A DNA stretch of 64,000 nt from the NCBI RefSeq assembly GCF_031844685.1, contig NZ_CP134605.1:3802001-3866000 (forward strand), given 5' to 3'. The translations under genes and the position numbers were made by a program. Under the pieces are notes generated by a model. That model saw only the letters and a list, made by a program, of their open reading frames with translations, had not been told where the DNA came from and made no database searches. Each line of letters opens with the position of its first letter. Within the stretch, counting starts at the first letter, position 1. Positions 25,755 through 36,186 of the stretch are shown here, in pieces. Source of the stretch: Streptomyces sp. ITFR-21. GTDB lineage: Bacteria; Actinomycetota; Actinomycetes; Streptomycetales; Streptomycetaceae.

Positions 25755-26179
25755 CTAGAGGTCCACCACGAGCGTGAAGGGGCCGTCGTTGGTCAGCGAC
25801 ACCTTCATGTCCGCGCCGAAGACCCCGGTCTCGACGGTCGCGCCCAGCGCCCGGAGCTGGGCGACGACCTCGTCGACCAGTGGCTCGGCGAGGTGGCCCG
25901 GCGCGGCGGCGTTCCAGGTCGGACGGCGACCCTTGCGGCCGTCACCGTAAAGCGTGAACTGGCTGATGACGAGCAGCGGCGCGTCGATGTCCGAGCAGGA
26001 GCGCTCCTCCGGCAGGATCCGCAGCGTCCACAGCTGCGGGCCAGCGCGGCGGCCTTCTCCTTGGTGTCGTCGTGCGTCACCCCCACCAGGACGCACAACC
26101 CGGGTCCCTGGACGGCGCCGACGGTCCGCCCGTCCACGACGACCTTCGCTTCGCTCACGCGCTGGGCCACTGCTCGCAT
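25755..26179 (-). pseudogene. dtd: D-aminoacyl-tRNA deacylase, frameshifted
   Basis: The gene for the enzyme that removes D-amino acids from tRNA is split between two frames. The first part starts at the ATG at 26179 ([17 protein letters not shown]) and continues to EKAAALAR; the rest ([27 protein letters not shown] and [11 protein letters not shown] at the end) is in the neighbouring frame. Adding one base near 26034 restores ALAR-K-LWTLRIL, so one base appears missing. Both active-site motifs (SQFTL and the GP motif in NDGPFT) are intact. It is either a real inactivating deletion or a sequence error; because dtd is widely conserved, an error is quite possible. CACAAT lies 6 nt ahead of the ATG. 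Confidence 0.85.
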
Positions 26180-26478
26180 GGCCCTATTGTGTCGGGTGCC
26201 GTCCGGCGGCGGGCACAGGGGTGAAGGGGGCGCGTGCCCCGGCCGCGTACCGTCGCCCGGCCGCCTCGCACATGTGTCGCGACGGCCGTTCGGGTGCAGA
26301 GTCGCTGCGGTGCGTCGGCGGCAGGTGGCAGCATCAAAGGGGGCGGAAAGGGCGTCGCGGGCAGGGGACAGGTATGACCGCATCCGGCGCTGGACAGACT
26401 TTCCGCACTGCTGTACCACGATCACCATCCACCGCGGCGCCCGCGGCAACGACGGCGCCGACCAGGAAGGGCCACCGC
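26180..26478 (+). other. Gap between dtd and rsiG
   Basis: About 300 nt without a convincing gene. It should contain the divergent promoters of dtd and rsiG. An in-frame upstream ATG at 26374 would extend RsiG by 35 low-complexity residues. AGGAAGG before 26479 is the preferred ribosome-binding site. Confidence 0.5.
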
Positions 26479-27069
26479 ATGCTGAAGGCCGACGCGCCGG
26501 GTCCGCTCCGACCGCCCGCCCCCCGCGGCCCCCTCGCGGACACCGCCGGGCCCGAGTTGGCCACGCTGGACCTGGCCGCGCTGCGGACGCTGCGCCGCGA
26601 GGCCCAGCAGGAGGAGGCCGACCTGTCCTATCTGCGCCGGATGCTGCACGGCCGGATCGACATCCTCAGGGCCGAGCTGACCCGCCGCGGCGGCGCGGGC
26701 GCCGACGTGCCGGCGGGCGACCACGCCGCCGACGCGGAGTCCCCGGTCGTGGACCGGCTCTCCGAAATCCTCACCGACGGCCCCTCGCGGGTGCGGTCGT
26801 CGGCCCGGCACGTCACGCTCGGCACGCCGCTGACCGAGCGGGTGCGGCGGCTCGCCGAGGAGATGCTGTCCGAGGTGGCGCTCTTCGACCTCGAAGCGCG
26901 CACCGACCAGGAGCTGCACGCGGCAAGGGGCCGACTGCTGCGGTACGAGCAGCAGGTCTCCGGGCGCAGGCGCGCGCTCCAGCAGACGGTCGACGGCTGC
27001 TCGGCGGAGATCACCCGGCGGTACCGGGCGGGCGAGGCGCACGTGGACGACCTCCTGACGGAGGGCTGA
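26479..27069 (+). CDS. rsiG: RsiG, c-di-GMP-dependent anti-sigma factor for WhiG
   Basis: A 196-residue, mostly helical protein. The known RsiG c-di-GMP signature is E-x3-S-x2-R-x3-Q-x3-D, in two helices. The second copy is perfect here: [16 protein letters not shown]. The first copy reads [16 protein letters not shown], matching except that Gln is His. RsiG bound to c-di-GMP holds the sporulation sigma factor WhiG inactive until aerial hyphae are ready to sporulate. The ATG at 26479 has AGGAAGG 8 nt upstream. No whiG lies in the window. Identification rests on the motif and the overall helical layout. Confidence 0.88.
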   Translation: MLKADAPGPLRPPAPRGPLADTAGPELATLDLAALRTLRREAQQEEADLSYLRRMLHGRIDILRAELTRRGGAGADVPAGDHAADAESPVVDRLSEILTDGPSRVRSSARHVTLGTPLTERVRRLAEEMLSEVALFDLEARTDQELHAARGRLLRYEQQVSGRRRALQQTVDGCSAEITRRYRAGEAHVDDLLTEG

Positions 27070-27196
27070 GCGGGGGCGGCGGCCGGGCGCCGGCGGCCGT
27101 CGCGCCAGGCACTCACCGGCACTCACCCGCGCTCGCCGGTACTCACCCGCGCTTATCGGGGTGCGCCGCCCGCCGCGCCGCGCATAGCGTGCCGCC

Positions 27197-28450
27197 ATGA
27201 GCCTCGACCTCCGCACCGTGGAAGAGCCCGACGTCCCCGACTGGCTCCGGGCGGTCGCCACCGGCTTCCACCACGCGGGCCCGATGGCGCCCGAGGAGGT
27301 GGCGCTGCGCCGCCTCGCGCTCGACCTGGAGCGGAGTCGGGGGGTGTACGACGCGGGCCGGTGCGTGGCGACGTGCCGCAGCATGCCTCGCGAGCTGACC
27401 GTCCCCGGCGGCGCGACACTGCCGGCCTCGGCGATCACCAACGTCACGGTGACCTCGACCCACCGGCGCCGGGGGCTGGCGGGCCGGATGATGGCCGCGG
27501 AACTGGCCGCCGCGAGGGAACGCGGGGAGCCGGCGGCGATCCTGATCGCCGCCGAGTACCCGATCTACGGGCGGTTCGGCTTCGGCCCGGCGACCTGGGT
27601 GACCGGCTGGGAGGTCGACCTGCCGCGGGCCGCGCTCGACCGCCGCTACGCCGGTCCCGACGACGGCGGGCGGGTGGACCTGGCGACGCTCGACGAGGTG
27701 CGGCGGTCCGGCCCCGCGCTGTACGACCGGGTCCGGACGCGCACCCCGGGGGCCGTCAACCGGCTGCCGCGGTGGTGGGACATGGCGACCGGCGAGGTGG
27801 TGCTGCCCTCCAACGGGCCCTGGAAGGAGCCGTTCCAGGCGCTCCACCGGGACGCCGACGGCCGGATCGACGGCTTGGCGCAGTGGGACGTCGGCGACGA
27901 CGAGTGGCCCGGCAAGCTGCCCGCGAACCGGGCGACCGTACGGCAGCTGATCGCCGCCACCCCCGCCGCCGAGCGGGACCTGTGGCGGCTCCTGCTGTCC
28001 CTGGACTGGGTGACCCGGCTCGGGTCCGGGCACCGCGCTCCCGACGACCTGTTGCCGCTGCTGCTCGGCGACCCGCGGGCCGCCCGTACCGAGACGTACG
28101 CGGACCACATGTGGGCGCGGCTGCTGGACACCCCGGCGGCCCTGGCAGCCCGTACCTACGCGGGGGCTCCCACCGCGCTCGTCCTCGACGTCCAGGACCC
28201 GTCGGGACCGGCGGGCGGGCGGTTCCTGCTGGAGACGGACGCCTCGGGTGCCGCCTGTTGCGCGCCGACCTCCGCGGCGCCCGATCTGACCCTGTCCGCC
28301 GCCGACCTGGCCTGCCTCTACCTCGGTGACGAGTCCCCGGTGCGGCTGGCGGCCCTGGGGCGGCTGACGGAGCACCGCGCGGAAGCGGCGCGGACCGCGG
28401 ACACGCTCTTCCGCACCCCCCGCCGCCCTTGGTGCCCCGACGAATTCTGA
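27197..28450 (+). CDS. Eis-type GNAT N-acetyltransferase
   Basis: A 417-residue three-domain acetyltransferase of the Eis family: an N-terminal GNAT domain with VTVTSTHRRRGLAGRMMAAEL (acetyl-CoA loop), a second GNAT-like domain, and an SCP2-like C-terminal domain. It ends exactly in PDEF; in Eis the C-terminal Phe carboxylate is the general base, and that feature is kept. Relatives acetylate aminoglycosides or lysines. TAGCGT (27185-27190) lies 6 nt before the ATG, predicting a leaderless mRNA. The substrate here is unknown, but aminoglycoside tolerance is possible. Confidence 0.9.
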   Translation: MSLDLRTVEEPDVPDWLRAVATGFHHAGPMAPEEVALRRLALDLERSRGVYDAGRCVATCRSMPRELTVPGGATLPASAITNVTVTSTHRRRGLAGRMMAAELAAARERGEPAAILIAAEYPIYGRFGFGPATWVTGWEVDLPRAALDRRYAGPDDGGRVDLATLDEVRRSGPALYDRVRTRTPGAVNRLPRWWDMATGEVVLPSNGPWKEPFQALHRDADGRIDGLAQWDVGDDEWPGKLPANRATVRQLIAATPAAERDLWRLLLSLDWVTRLGSGHRAPDDLLPLLLGDPRAARTETYADHMWARLLDTPAALAARTYAGAPTALVLDVQDPSGPAGGRFLLETDASGAACCAPTSAAPDLTLSAADLACLYLGDESPVRLAALGRLTEHRAEAARTADTLFRTPRRPWCPDEF

Positions 28451-28514
28451 ACCCCGTGCCCTCGGCGTCTTCTGTGTCTTCTGTGTTTTAGGCGTCCTGT
28501 GTGTCTCTTGCGCC

Positions 28515-29383
28515 GTGTACGCCTGCTTCCGCCTACTGGGCCAGCAGGGGTGCCGGCGCGGTGAGGCCGGTGGCCGTGCAGGTGGTGTTCCGTGCCTTGT
28601 GGCCCGACGTGACGAAGCCGAGCGCGAGCATCCCCGCGGCGCCGTACCGCCACTGCACGAGCTGTTCGAACGCGTATCCACACAAACGGAGAGCGAGCAT
28701 GGGACCGATCCCTCCTTCGTGGCGCTGTGCGAAGGCTGAAGGCAGGGTGGTTGCGTGGCGTCCCGTACATCCTCGGACGGGACGAGTGCGACCCCCGTGC
28801 GGCCTTCGAGACGCGTGAGGTGACGATCGACGCCTGCTCCCTCACCACCGAGACCCTCGGCGGCGCCCTTGCCGCGCATCTTCAGCGCGTCGTGCTCGGC
28901 GAGCTGAACCCCTCCGCCCTCCACGTCCGGGTCCTGCTCCCCACCCGGGACACCGCCCTCGCCCTTCCCCGCCTGGTCGCCGACCTGACCGACGACCGCC
29001 CCCTGCGCCGCCTCCGCCAGCTCGTCCGCGGCCACGCGATCACCCTGCGCAGCGCCTTCACCCGGCTCTCCGACGTCCGCCCGGACATCACGTGCTCCAT
29101 CGAGTGCAAAGCGGTGCCCGCGACGCCCCCGCAGAAGCTCTGCCTCCTCAACAAGCACGTGGCGCTCTCCGGTTACTACCGCGTGATCGAACGCGAGGTC
29201 ACCTTCGGCGACGGCCGGCACGAGCTGATCTACGACGTCCCCGGCGTGAGCACCACCCTCTTCCACCACCGCCACGACCCGGAGCGGCCGCACTCGCACC
29301 CGTCCCGGTTCGTCACCGAGTCGCAGGCGTGGTTCGACTCCCTGTGGAGGACCATCGCGGAGACGGTGACGCTCTTCGAGTGA
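28515..29383 (+). pseudogene. Decayed DNA-binding-type regulator (two frames)
   Basis: A long conserved-looking C-terminal part (LKAGWLRGVPYILGRDECDPRAAFETREV onward, 28736-29383, ending TIAETVTLFE) has no proper start in its frame. The piece just upstream in another frame (28515-28739) ends HELFERVSTQTESEHGTDPSF-VALCEG and seems to be its N-terminal continuation, so a frameshift near 28735 likely broke the gene. The C-terminal part resembles effector domains of Streptomyces regulators found beside HAD hydrolases, but I cannot name the family. The stop overlaps the GTG of the following HAD gene (GTGA). Confidence 0.55.
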
Positions 29384-30188
29384 ACGAGCGGTCCGGCGCG
29401 GCCCCGGACCGGGCCGGCGGACCTGCGGCCAGGGCCCGGCGCTTCGCTCTGGCCAACGATCTTCGGGCCGCCGAGACTCGTCCGGTGACCTCTGCGTACC
29501 ACGAACCTTCCCTGCTCCGGCTGCGGGCACGGCTGGCCAGGGCGAAGTGCCGGTTGCCGGACTTCGACGGGCCCGTCTGCCACCTCTTCCGGGGATACCC
29601 GGCCGGGGAGATCGCGCAGACCGTGCGGGACCGATTGGCCGAGCGGGGGAGTCCGGTGACCGATCCCGCGCTGCTGGCGAGCACCGACCCGCTGGCGATC
29701 CTGCGGTCCCCGCGCGGCGGGCTGGCGGCCGAGCTCCAGCAGACGCTCGCGGAGGCGGAGGAGACGGCCGTCCGGTCGGCCGAACCGACCCCGCCGGCCG
29801 ACGTGTTCATCCGGGCCGCCGCCGGCAGCGGGCGGCGGCTCGCCGTCACGAGGAACAACGCCCCCGCCGCGGTCCGGGCCTGCCTCAGGGAACACGACCT
29901 GGACGACTGCTTCGGCGGCCGGATCCACGGGCGCAGCGCGGTGGACGCCGCGCTGCTGAAGCCGCACCCCGACTGCCTGCTGCGGGCGGTCGACGGCCTG
30001 GCGGTACGGCCCTCGGAGTGCCTGATGATCGGCGACCCGGCGGGCGACGCGGCAGCCGCGACGGCCGCTCGGTGCCCTTCCTCGGCTACGCCCGCAGCGC
30101 CGACCGGGTGGCGCGGCCGAGAACGGTGGACCCGCACCCGGTGGTCGTCGGCATGCGGGACCTGGTCACCGCGGTCCAAGGCCGTTGA
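29380..30188 (+). pseudogene. HAD-family hydrolase, frameshifted near the C-terminus
   Basis: A HAD phosphatase-like gene starting at the GTG at 29380, or at 29485 if the low-complexity start is skipped. Motif I is LPDFDGPVCHLF, then a cap helix region (GYPAGEIAQTVRDRLAERG), motif III Lys in LLKPHPDCLL and motif IV LMIGDPAGDAAAATAA. After this the frame is lost; the expected end VPFLGYARSADRVARPRTVDP and VVVGMRDLVTAVQGR continues in the next frame to 30188. One base missing near 30070 explains it. Either decayed or a sequence error. It is coupled to the preceding broken regulator. Confidence 0.75.
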
Positions 30189-30495
30189 GCCGCCCGGCCG
30201 ACGGCCCGGCCCCGGGTGACGAGCCGTCGCCGTACCCGCTGGCGTTCGCTGCGAAACGCGGTCGGGCCGACGCAGTCAGCCCCGTGAGTGCGGGGGCGCG
30301 GAGCCTTGAGCGGCTCGACAACCGGCGGGTGCGCAACGCCCTGCACCCGGCCGCGGGGCCGCTGCGGCTGAACCGGGTGCCGGGCCGTACCGAGGTGGAA
30401 CGGGTGCTGCTCGGCCGGGCCCGCGGGCGCGGGGCACGCCGGGAGCCGGGACGAGGGCAGGGGGGCGTAGAGGGGTACGGCCGGGGCCGGCGGCC
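30189..30495. other. Gap with no recognisable gene
   Basis: Between the broken HAD gene and the GNAT gene about 300 nt hold no supported ORF. The sequence is ordinary GC-rich DNA with no strong hairpin or repeat that I can see. Confidence 0.5.
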
Positions 30496-30906
30496 CTACT
30501 GGAGACCGAGGACCATCCACTTGCCGGGTTCGGCGAGCGGCTCGAAGCCGATCCTGGCGTAGACGCCGTGCGCGTCCGCCGTGGCCAGCATGATGCGGCG
30601 CAGGCCGTACCCGGTCAGGTGGTCGCGGACGGCGGTGACCAGCCGGGTGCCGAGACCGCGGCCGCGGGCCTCGCGGGCCACGTAGACATCGCAGAGCCAG
30701 GCGAAGGAGGCGAGGTCCGTCACGACGCGGGCGTAGGCGTGCTGCTCGCCGGTGTCGGGGCGGTACGCGCCGAAGTTGAGGGAGCCGGCGATGGCGGCCC
30801 GCTGCTTGGCGAGCGGGCGGCCCAGCGCCCAGTACGCGTCGGTGGAGAGCCATTCGTGGACACGGGGGACGTCGAGGCGGGCCGGGTCAGTGGATATCTC
30901 GTACAT
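30496..30906 (-). CDS. GNAT-family acetyltransferase
   Basis: A 136-residue single-domain GNAT protein. It starts MYEISTDPARLDVPRVHEWL, the core has DVYVAREARGRGLGTRLVTAVRDHL (acetyl-CoA loop R-G-x-G-x-G), and it ends with HGVYARIGFEPLAEPGKWMVL, as in YitI/Ard-like acetyltransferases. TACACT on the minus strand (30914-30919) lies 7 nt from the ATG at 30906, predicting a leaderless mRNA, so the longer ORF to 30939 is rejected. Divergent from the dapA-like gene; the gap contains AT-rich TTAAC repeats (around 30927 and 30949). The substrate is unknown. Confidence 0.88.
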   Translation of the reverse strand: MYEISTDPARLDVPRVHEWLSTDAYWALGRPLAKQRAAIAGSLNFGAYRPDTGEQHAYARVVTDLASFAWLCDVYVAREARGRGLGTRLVTAVRDHLTGYGLRRIMLATADAHGVYARIGFEPLAEPGKWMVLGLQ

Positions 30907-30990
30907 GGCCGTGAGTGTAGGAGCACTTAACGGTTCCATGCAGGATATTTAACTGGACCTACTCGGTGTGCGGGGGGCAGACTCGACGGC

Positions 30991-33232
<2,242 letters not shown>

Positions 33233-33245
33233 GCCCCCGCGGCCA

Positions 33246-33282
33246 CGGCCGGTCCCAAGACCCCGGCCCCCGGGACCGGCCG
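33246..33282. terminator. Bidirectional terminator between asd and the M14 peptidase gene
   Basis: An 11-bp perfect stem (CGGCCGGTCCC at 33246-33256 and its complement at 33272-33282) with a 15-nt loop lies in the 70-nt gap between two convergent genes. Confidence 0.75.
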
Positions 33283-33302
33283 GCCCTCGGCAGCCCCTGC
33301 TG

Positions 33303-34661
33303 TTAGCCCTCGGTGAGCAGGCGGAACGCCGCGAGGACGGTTTCGGACTGGAGGCCGACCTGGTCGGAGACCGGGACCCAGGCCAGGTCGTGGCCGACGG
33401 TCAGCTCGTCCGCCCACTCGGCGAGCTGCCGTTCGCACTGCTGGCGGACACGGCTCTGCGCGCTGCCCGGGAGGCGCTCGGCGGGCAGCGCGTCGGCGGC
33501 CACGCAGTCGAGCAGGCGCAGCAGCGTGCCGGTGGTGCGCAGCGAGATCCGCCGGGCCGCGATGTCGAGCGCGGTGAGGTGGGCCCGGCTGAGCGGCACG
33601 GGCGAGGGGTGCAGCCGTTCCCACTCGTCGGCGACCTGCGGGCAGATCGCGGTGAGGTTCTCCACGATGCGCAGCAGCGTGGCGCGTTCGCCGGGGCCGC
33701 CCGCCTTGGCGGCGAAGGGCCGGTGGGCCGGGGCCGCGCCGCCGTCCGGCAGCAGCGGCCGCACCTGCTCCAGCAGCACCGAGGTGCGGTCCGACTGCCG
33801 GCGCAGCAGCGTGGCCAGGCCCGCCAGGGCACGGGCCGGGTCGGGGTGCGGGTCGGTGTCGGCGACCTTGCGGCTGGCCCACATCGGGACCTCGAACAGC
33901 GCGGTCATCCCGCCGTAGGCGTGCGGCCGGATCCAGGTGGAGCGGTTGACGTCCTCCGGCAGGCTGTCGAACTGGGCCGGCCGCCCCGGGCCCGGCATCA
34001 CATAGACGCCGGGCCCGGACACCGTCCAGTAGAGGGCGTCGTAGGTGCCGGTCTGTACCGGCACGTCGCGTTCGGCGGACAGCTTGCCGAGCGGCTCGGC
34101 CAGCCCCGGCAGGTCGCGGGTGAGCTGGATCCAGGAGCCGCCGAGGTCGTTGCCGTGCAGCGAGCACTGGAGGAAGGGCTGGAGCTCGTCGATCAGGTCG
34201 ATCAGCGCCTGGGACTCGGGAAGCTGGTCGTCGGCGGCGCGGATCGAGGGCGCCCACTCGGGCTGCTCGTCGGCGGGCGGCCGGTAGGAGTGGCGGAAGT
34301 GCGCCGCGGGGGTGCGGCGGACCGCCGGACCCTCCTCGCTGCGGACCGTGCCGTCCGGGTCGAGGCAGAGCAGGAAGTGCCAGGTGGCGTCGGCGCGGGC
34401 GTGCAGCCAGGGGTCGGCTGCGACCCGCTCCGCCAGCCGCAGCGCGGTCGCCGAACCGATGCGTTCGTCGGAGTGCGGGCCGGCCACCACCAGGACGTTG
34501 CGTCGGCCACGTCCGTAGCTGAGCACATGCAGCGGCCGACCCTCACGCGACTGGCCGATCTCCCGCAGCGTGCACAACCGCGGGTGGAAACGGGCGAACG
34601 CGGAGGCCGCGGCTGCGACCCCCGCGACGCTTGGGTACGCGTCGGCCATCGCCGACGTCAC
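33303..34661 (-). CDS. M14-family zinc carboxypeptidase in a putative peptide-modification locus
   Basis: A 452-residue metallocarboxypeptidase without signal peptide, so cytoplasmic. Zinc ligands are His63 and Glu66 in VVAGPHSDERIG and the His in LQCSLHGNDLGGSW; the catalytic Glu is in MTALFEVPMW. The peptidase core fills about residues 20-270; the helical C-terminal part (270-452) is of unknown role. The GTG at 34661 overlaps the stop of the 24-codon peptide gene as GTGA; an ATG 12 nt later is an alternative. Coupling to the peptide gene suggests that it trims that peptide at its C-terminus. The ThiF-like gene is divergent across 135 nt. Confidence 0.87.
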   Translation of the reverse strand: MTSAMADAYPSVAGVAAAASAFARFHPRLCTLREIGQSREGRPLHVLSYGRGRRNVLVVAGPHSDERIGSATALRLAERVAADPWLHARADATWHFLLCLDPDGTVRSEEGPAVRRTPAAHFRHSYRPPADEQPEWAPSIRAADDQLPESQALIDLIDELQPFLQCSLHGNDLGGSWIQLTRDLPGLAEPLGKLSAERDVPVQTGTYDALYWTVSGPGVYVMPGPGRPAQFDSLPEDVNRSTWIRPHAYGGMTALFEVPMWASRKVADTDPHPDPARALAGLATLLRRQSDRTSVLLEQVRPLLPDGGAAPAHRPFAAKAGGPGERATLLRIVENLTAICPQVADEWERLHPSPVPLSRAHLTALDIAARRISLRTTGTLLRLLDCVAADALPAERLPGSAQSRVRQQCERQLAEWADELTVGHDLAWVPVSDQVGLQSETVLAAFRLLTEG

Positions 34662-34732
34662 GTGCCGTTGGAGTTGCTGTCGCCGGTGGTCTCCTTCTTG
34701 TCCAGCGGACGGATGACAATCGTGGCTGCCAC
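34658..34732 (-). CDS. 24-residue putative precursor peptide
   Basis: A short ORF, GTG to TGA, preceded by an excellent AGAGGAG 5 nt upstream. The N-terminal part is VAATIVIRPLDKKE and the C-terminal part TTGDSNSNGT, a hydrophobic then charged stretch followed by a small polar tail, resembling a RiPP leader and core. Its stop overlaps the GTG of the M14 carboxypeptidase (GTGA), so it must be translated for coupling. An E1/ThiF-like enzyme with a PqqD-like leader-binding region is divergent. I know of no described family that it belongs to. Small size and good initiation signals support it; function is inferred. Confidence 0.72.
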   Translation of the reverse strand: MAATIVIRPLDKKETTGDSNSNGT

Positions 34733-34867
34733 GAGATCTCCTCTCTGTCCAAGTCGGCTGCGGCGTAGGGCAGTTGGCTAATTACCCCCGGTCTCCTACG
34801 CCTTGCCAAGGCTGCGACGGGCCCGCGACAGTGTCAAGGGGCAGACGTTGACGGGGGTGAGGTTGAC
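34733..34867. promoter_or_regulatory. Shared promoter region of the peptide-M14 and ThiF-like genes
   Basis: This 135-nt gap between divergent genes includes the ribosome-binding site of the peptide and an AT-rich patch GGCTAATTACC near 34778-34788, the likely promoter core. No clear operator is visible. Confidence 0.4.
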
Positions 34868-36172
34868 GTGGCGGCAGTTCACGGCACCGGGACCGGGGAA
34901 CAGGGTACGGGCACGGCAACGGGCGTCGGCGTGAGCTCGGCCGCCGTCCCGGACGCGAGGGCGGGCTCCGCCGCGGAGCCGGGCGCGGGCACCGATCCGG
35001 GGGCCGCCGCCGATCCGCGGATCCGGCTGCCGCTGTACCGGCCGAGGATCAAACCGGAGCACCGCGCGTACCGCACGGTGGACGGCAACGTCCGGGTCGG
35101 CAGCGTGATCTACGGCATCGGCGCGGAGATCGCCGACCCCGACGGCTGGATCTGGACACTGACCGAGACGATGGACGGCAGCCGCGGCCTCAACCAGATC
35201 GCCGCCGAGGTGACCGCGCGGCATCCGGCGGTGACGACCGCCACGGTGTGCTCGGCGATGGCCGACCTGTGGGAAGCGGGGTTCGTGGACGACGCGGCGG
35301 CGCAGGTGCCGCCCGAACTCGGTGACCGCGATCCGATCCGGTACGCGCGCGGGGTGGCGCTGCTGCGCTGGATGGACCTCAAGCCCGAAGCCAGCGCGTG
35401 GCAGGCGCAGCTGCGATTACACCGGGCCCGGGTGGTGGTCCTCGGCGTCGGCGGTACGGGCGGGGCCGCCGCGCAGCTGCTGGTCGCCTCGGGCGTCGGA
35501 CATGTGCACGCGGTGGACCCCGACGTGGTCGAGCTCTCGAATCTGAACCGGCAGTTGCTCTACCGCGAGAAGGACATCGGCCGCCCCAAGGCCGACGCGG
35601 CGGTCACCGCGCTGCGCTCGCTGAACTCCGATGTGACGGTGACCGGCCAGCCGCTGGAGGTACGCGGTCCGGACGACCTCATGACGCTGCTGGCGTACGG
35701 CGAGGGCGGCCCGTACGACCTGCTGGTGCTCGGCGCGGACCGGCCGGCGGAGATCCGGCGCTGGGCCAACCGGGTCTGCCTGGCTCTCGACCTCCCCTGG
35801 GTGGAGGGCGGTTACCGCGGCCCGCTGGTGACGGCGGGCGTCCACGTGCCGGGGGAGGGGCCCTGCTGGGAGTGCCAGCGGGCCGGTGAGAGCGAGCGGC
35901 GCGACCTGCGGCTGGGCCCCGGGCAGAGCGAGGACGCCGCCTCGCCGCGGATGCCGTGGAACCCGGCGAGCGCGGTCACCGCGGCGCTGTCGGGCACCCT
36001 GGTCGCGCACGCGGCGCTGGCGCTGCTCAGCGGGGTGCCGCCGATGGAACCGGGGTTCCGCTACGGCGTGAACCTGATGGACCTCGGCGATCCGGTGATC
36101 CAGCGCCATGAACGCCGCCCGGACTGCCCGGCGTGCGGTGGGCGCCCGTCACGCCGACCGGACCTCAACTGA
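34868..36172 (+). CDS. E1/ThiF-like adenylating enzyme with N-terminal PqqD/RRE-like region
   Basis: A 434-residue protein of the ThiF/E1 superfamily, similar to proteins annotated as TOMM leader-peptide-binding or MccB-like. Residues 1-50 are low-complexity. Residues ~55-140 (RPRIKPEHRAYRTVDGNVRVG onward) look like a PqqD-type winged helix, the RiPP recognition element. The adenylation domain has VVVLGVGGTGGAAAQLL (193-198 GVGGTG), the acidic DPDVVELSNLNRQLLY and KADAAV. Two CxxC zinc motifs follow: PCWECQ and DCPACGG. The GTG start has GAGG 5 nt upstream. With a divergent small peptide and carboxypeptidase, it probably activates or modifies that peptide. No YcaO, LanB or transporter gene is nearby. 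Confidence 0.85.
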   Translation: MAAVHGTGTGEQGTGTATGVGVSSAAVPDARAGSAAEPGAGTDPGAAADPRIRLPLYRPRIKPEHRAYRTVDGNVRVGSVIYGIGAEIADPDGWIWTLTETMDGSRGLNQIAAEVTARHPAVTTATVCSAMADLWEAGFVDDAAAQVPPELGDRDPIRYARGVALLRWMDLKPEASAWQAQLRLHRARVVVLGVGGTGGAAAQLLVASGVGHVHAVDPDVVELSNLNRQLLYREKDIGRPKADAAVTALRSLNSDVTVTGQPLEVRGPDDLMTLLAYGEGGPYDLLVLGADRPAEIRRWANRVCLALDLPWVEGGYRGPLVTAGVHVPGEGPCWECQRAGESERRDLRLGPGQSEDAASPRMPWNPASAVTAALSGTLVAHAALALLSGVPPMEPGFRYGVNLMDLGDPVIQRHERRPDCPACGGRPSRRPDLN

Positions 36173-36186
36173 CCTGTCCACGGGCC

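Noticed and set aside
30189..30495. ORFs between the HAD and GNAT genes
   Set aside because: Codon bias and composition do not look coding, and no start signals were found.
34658..36172. Locus as a microcin C-type (MccA/MccB) system
   Set aside because: The peptide ends NGT rather than in the essential terminal Asn, and there is no MccC-type exporter. It remains possible only if the carboxypeptidase removes Gly-Thr.
34658..36172. Locus as a thiazole/oxazole (TOMM) cluster
   Set aside because: No YcaO cyclodehydratase or flavin dehydrogenase gene in the surrounding DNA, and the peptide has no Cys and only a few Ser/Thr.
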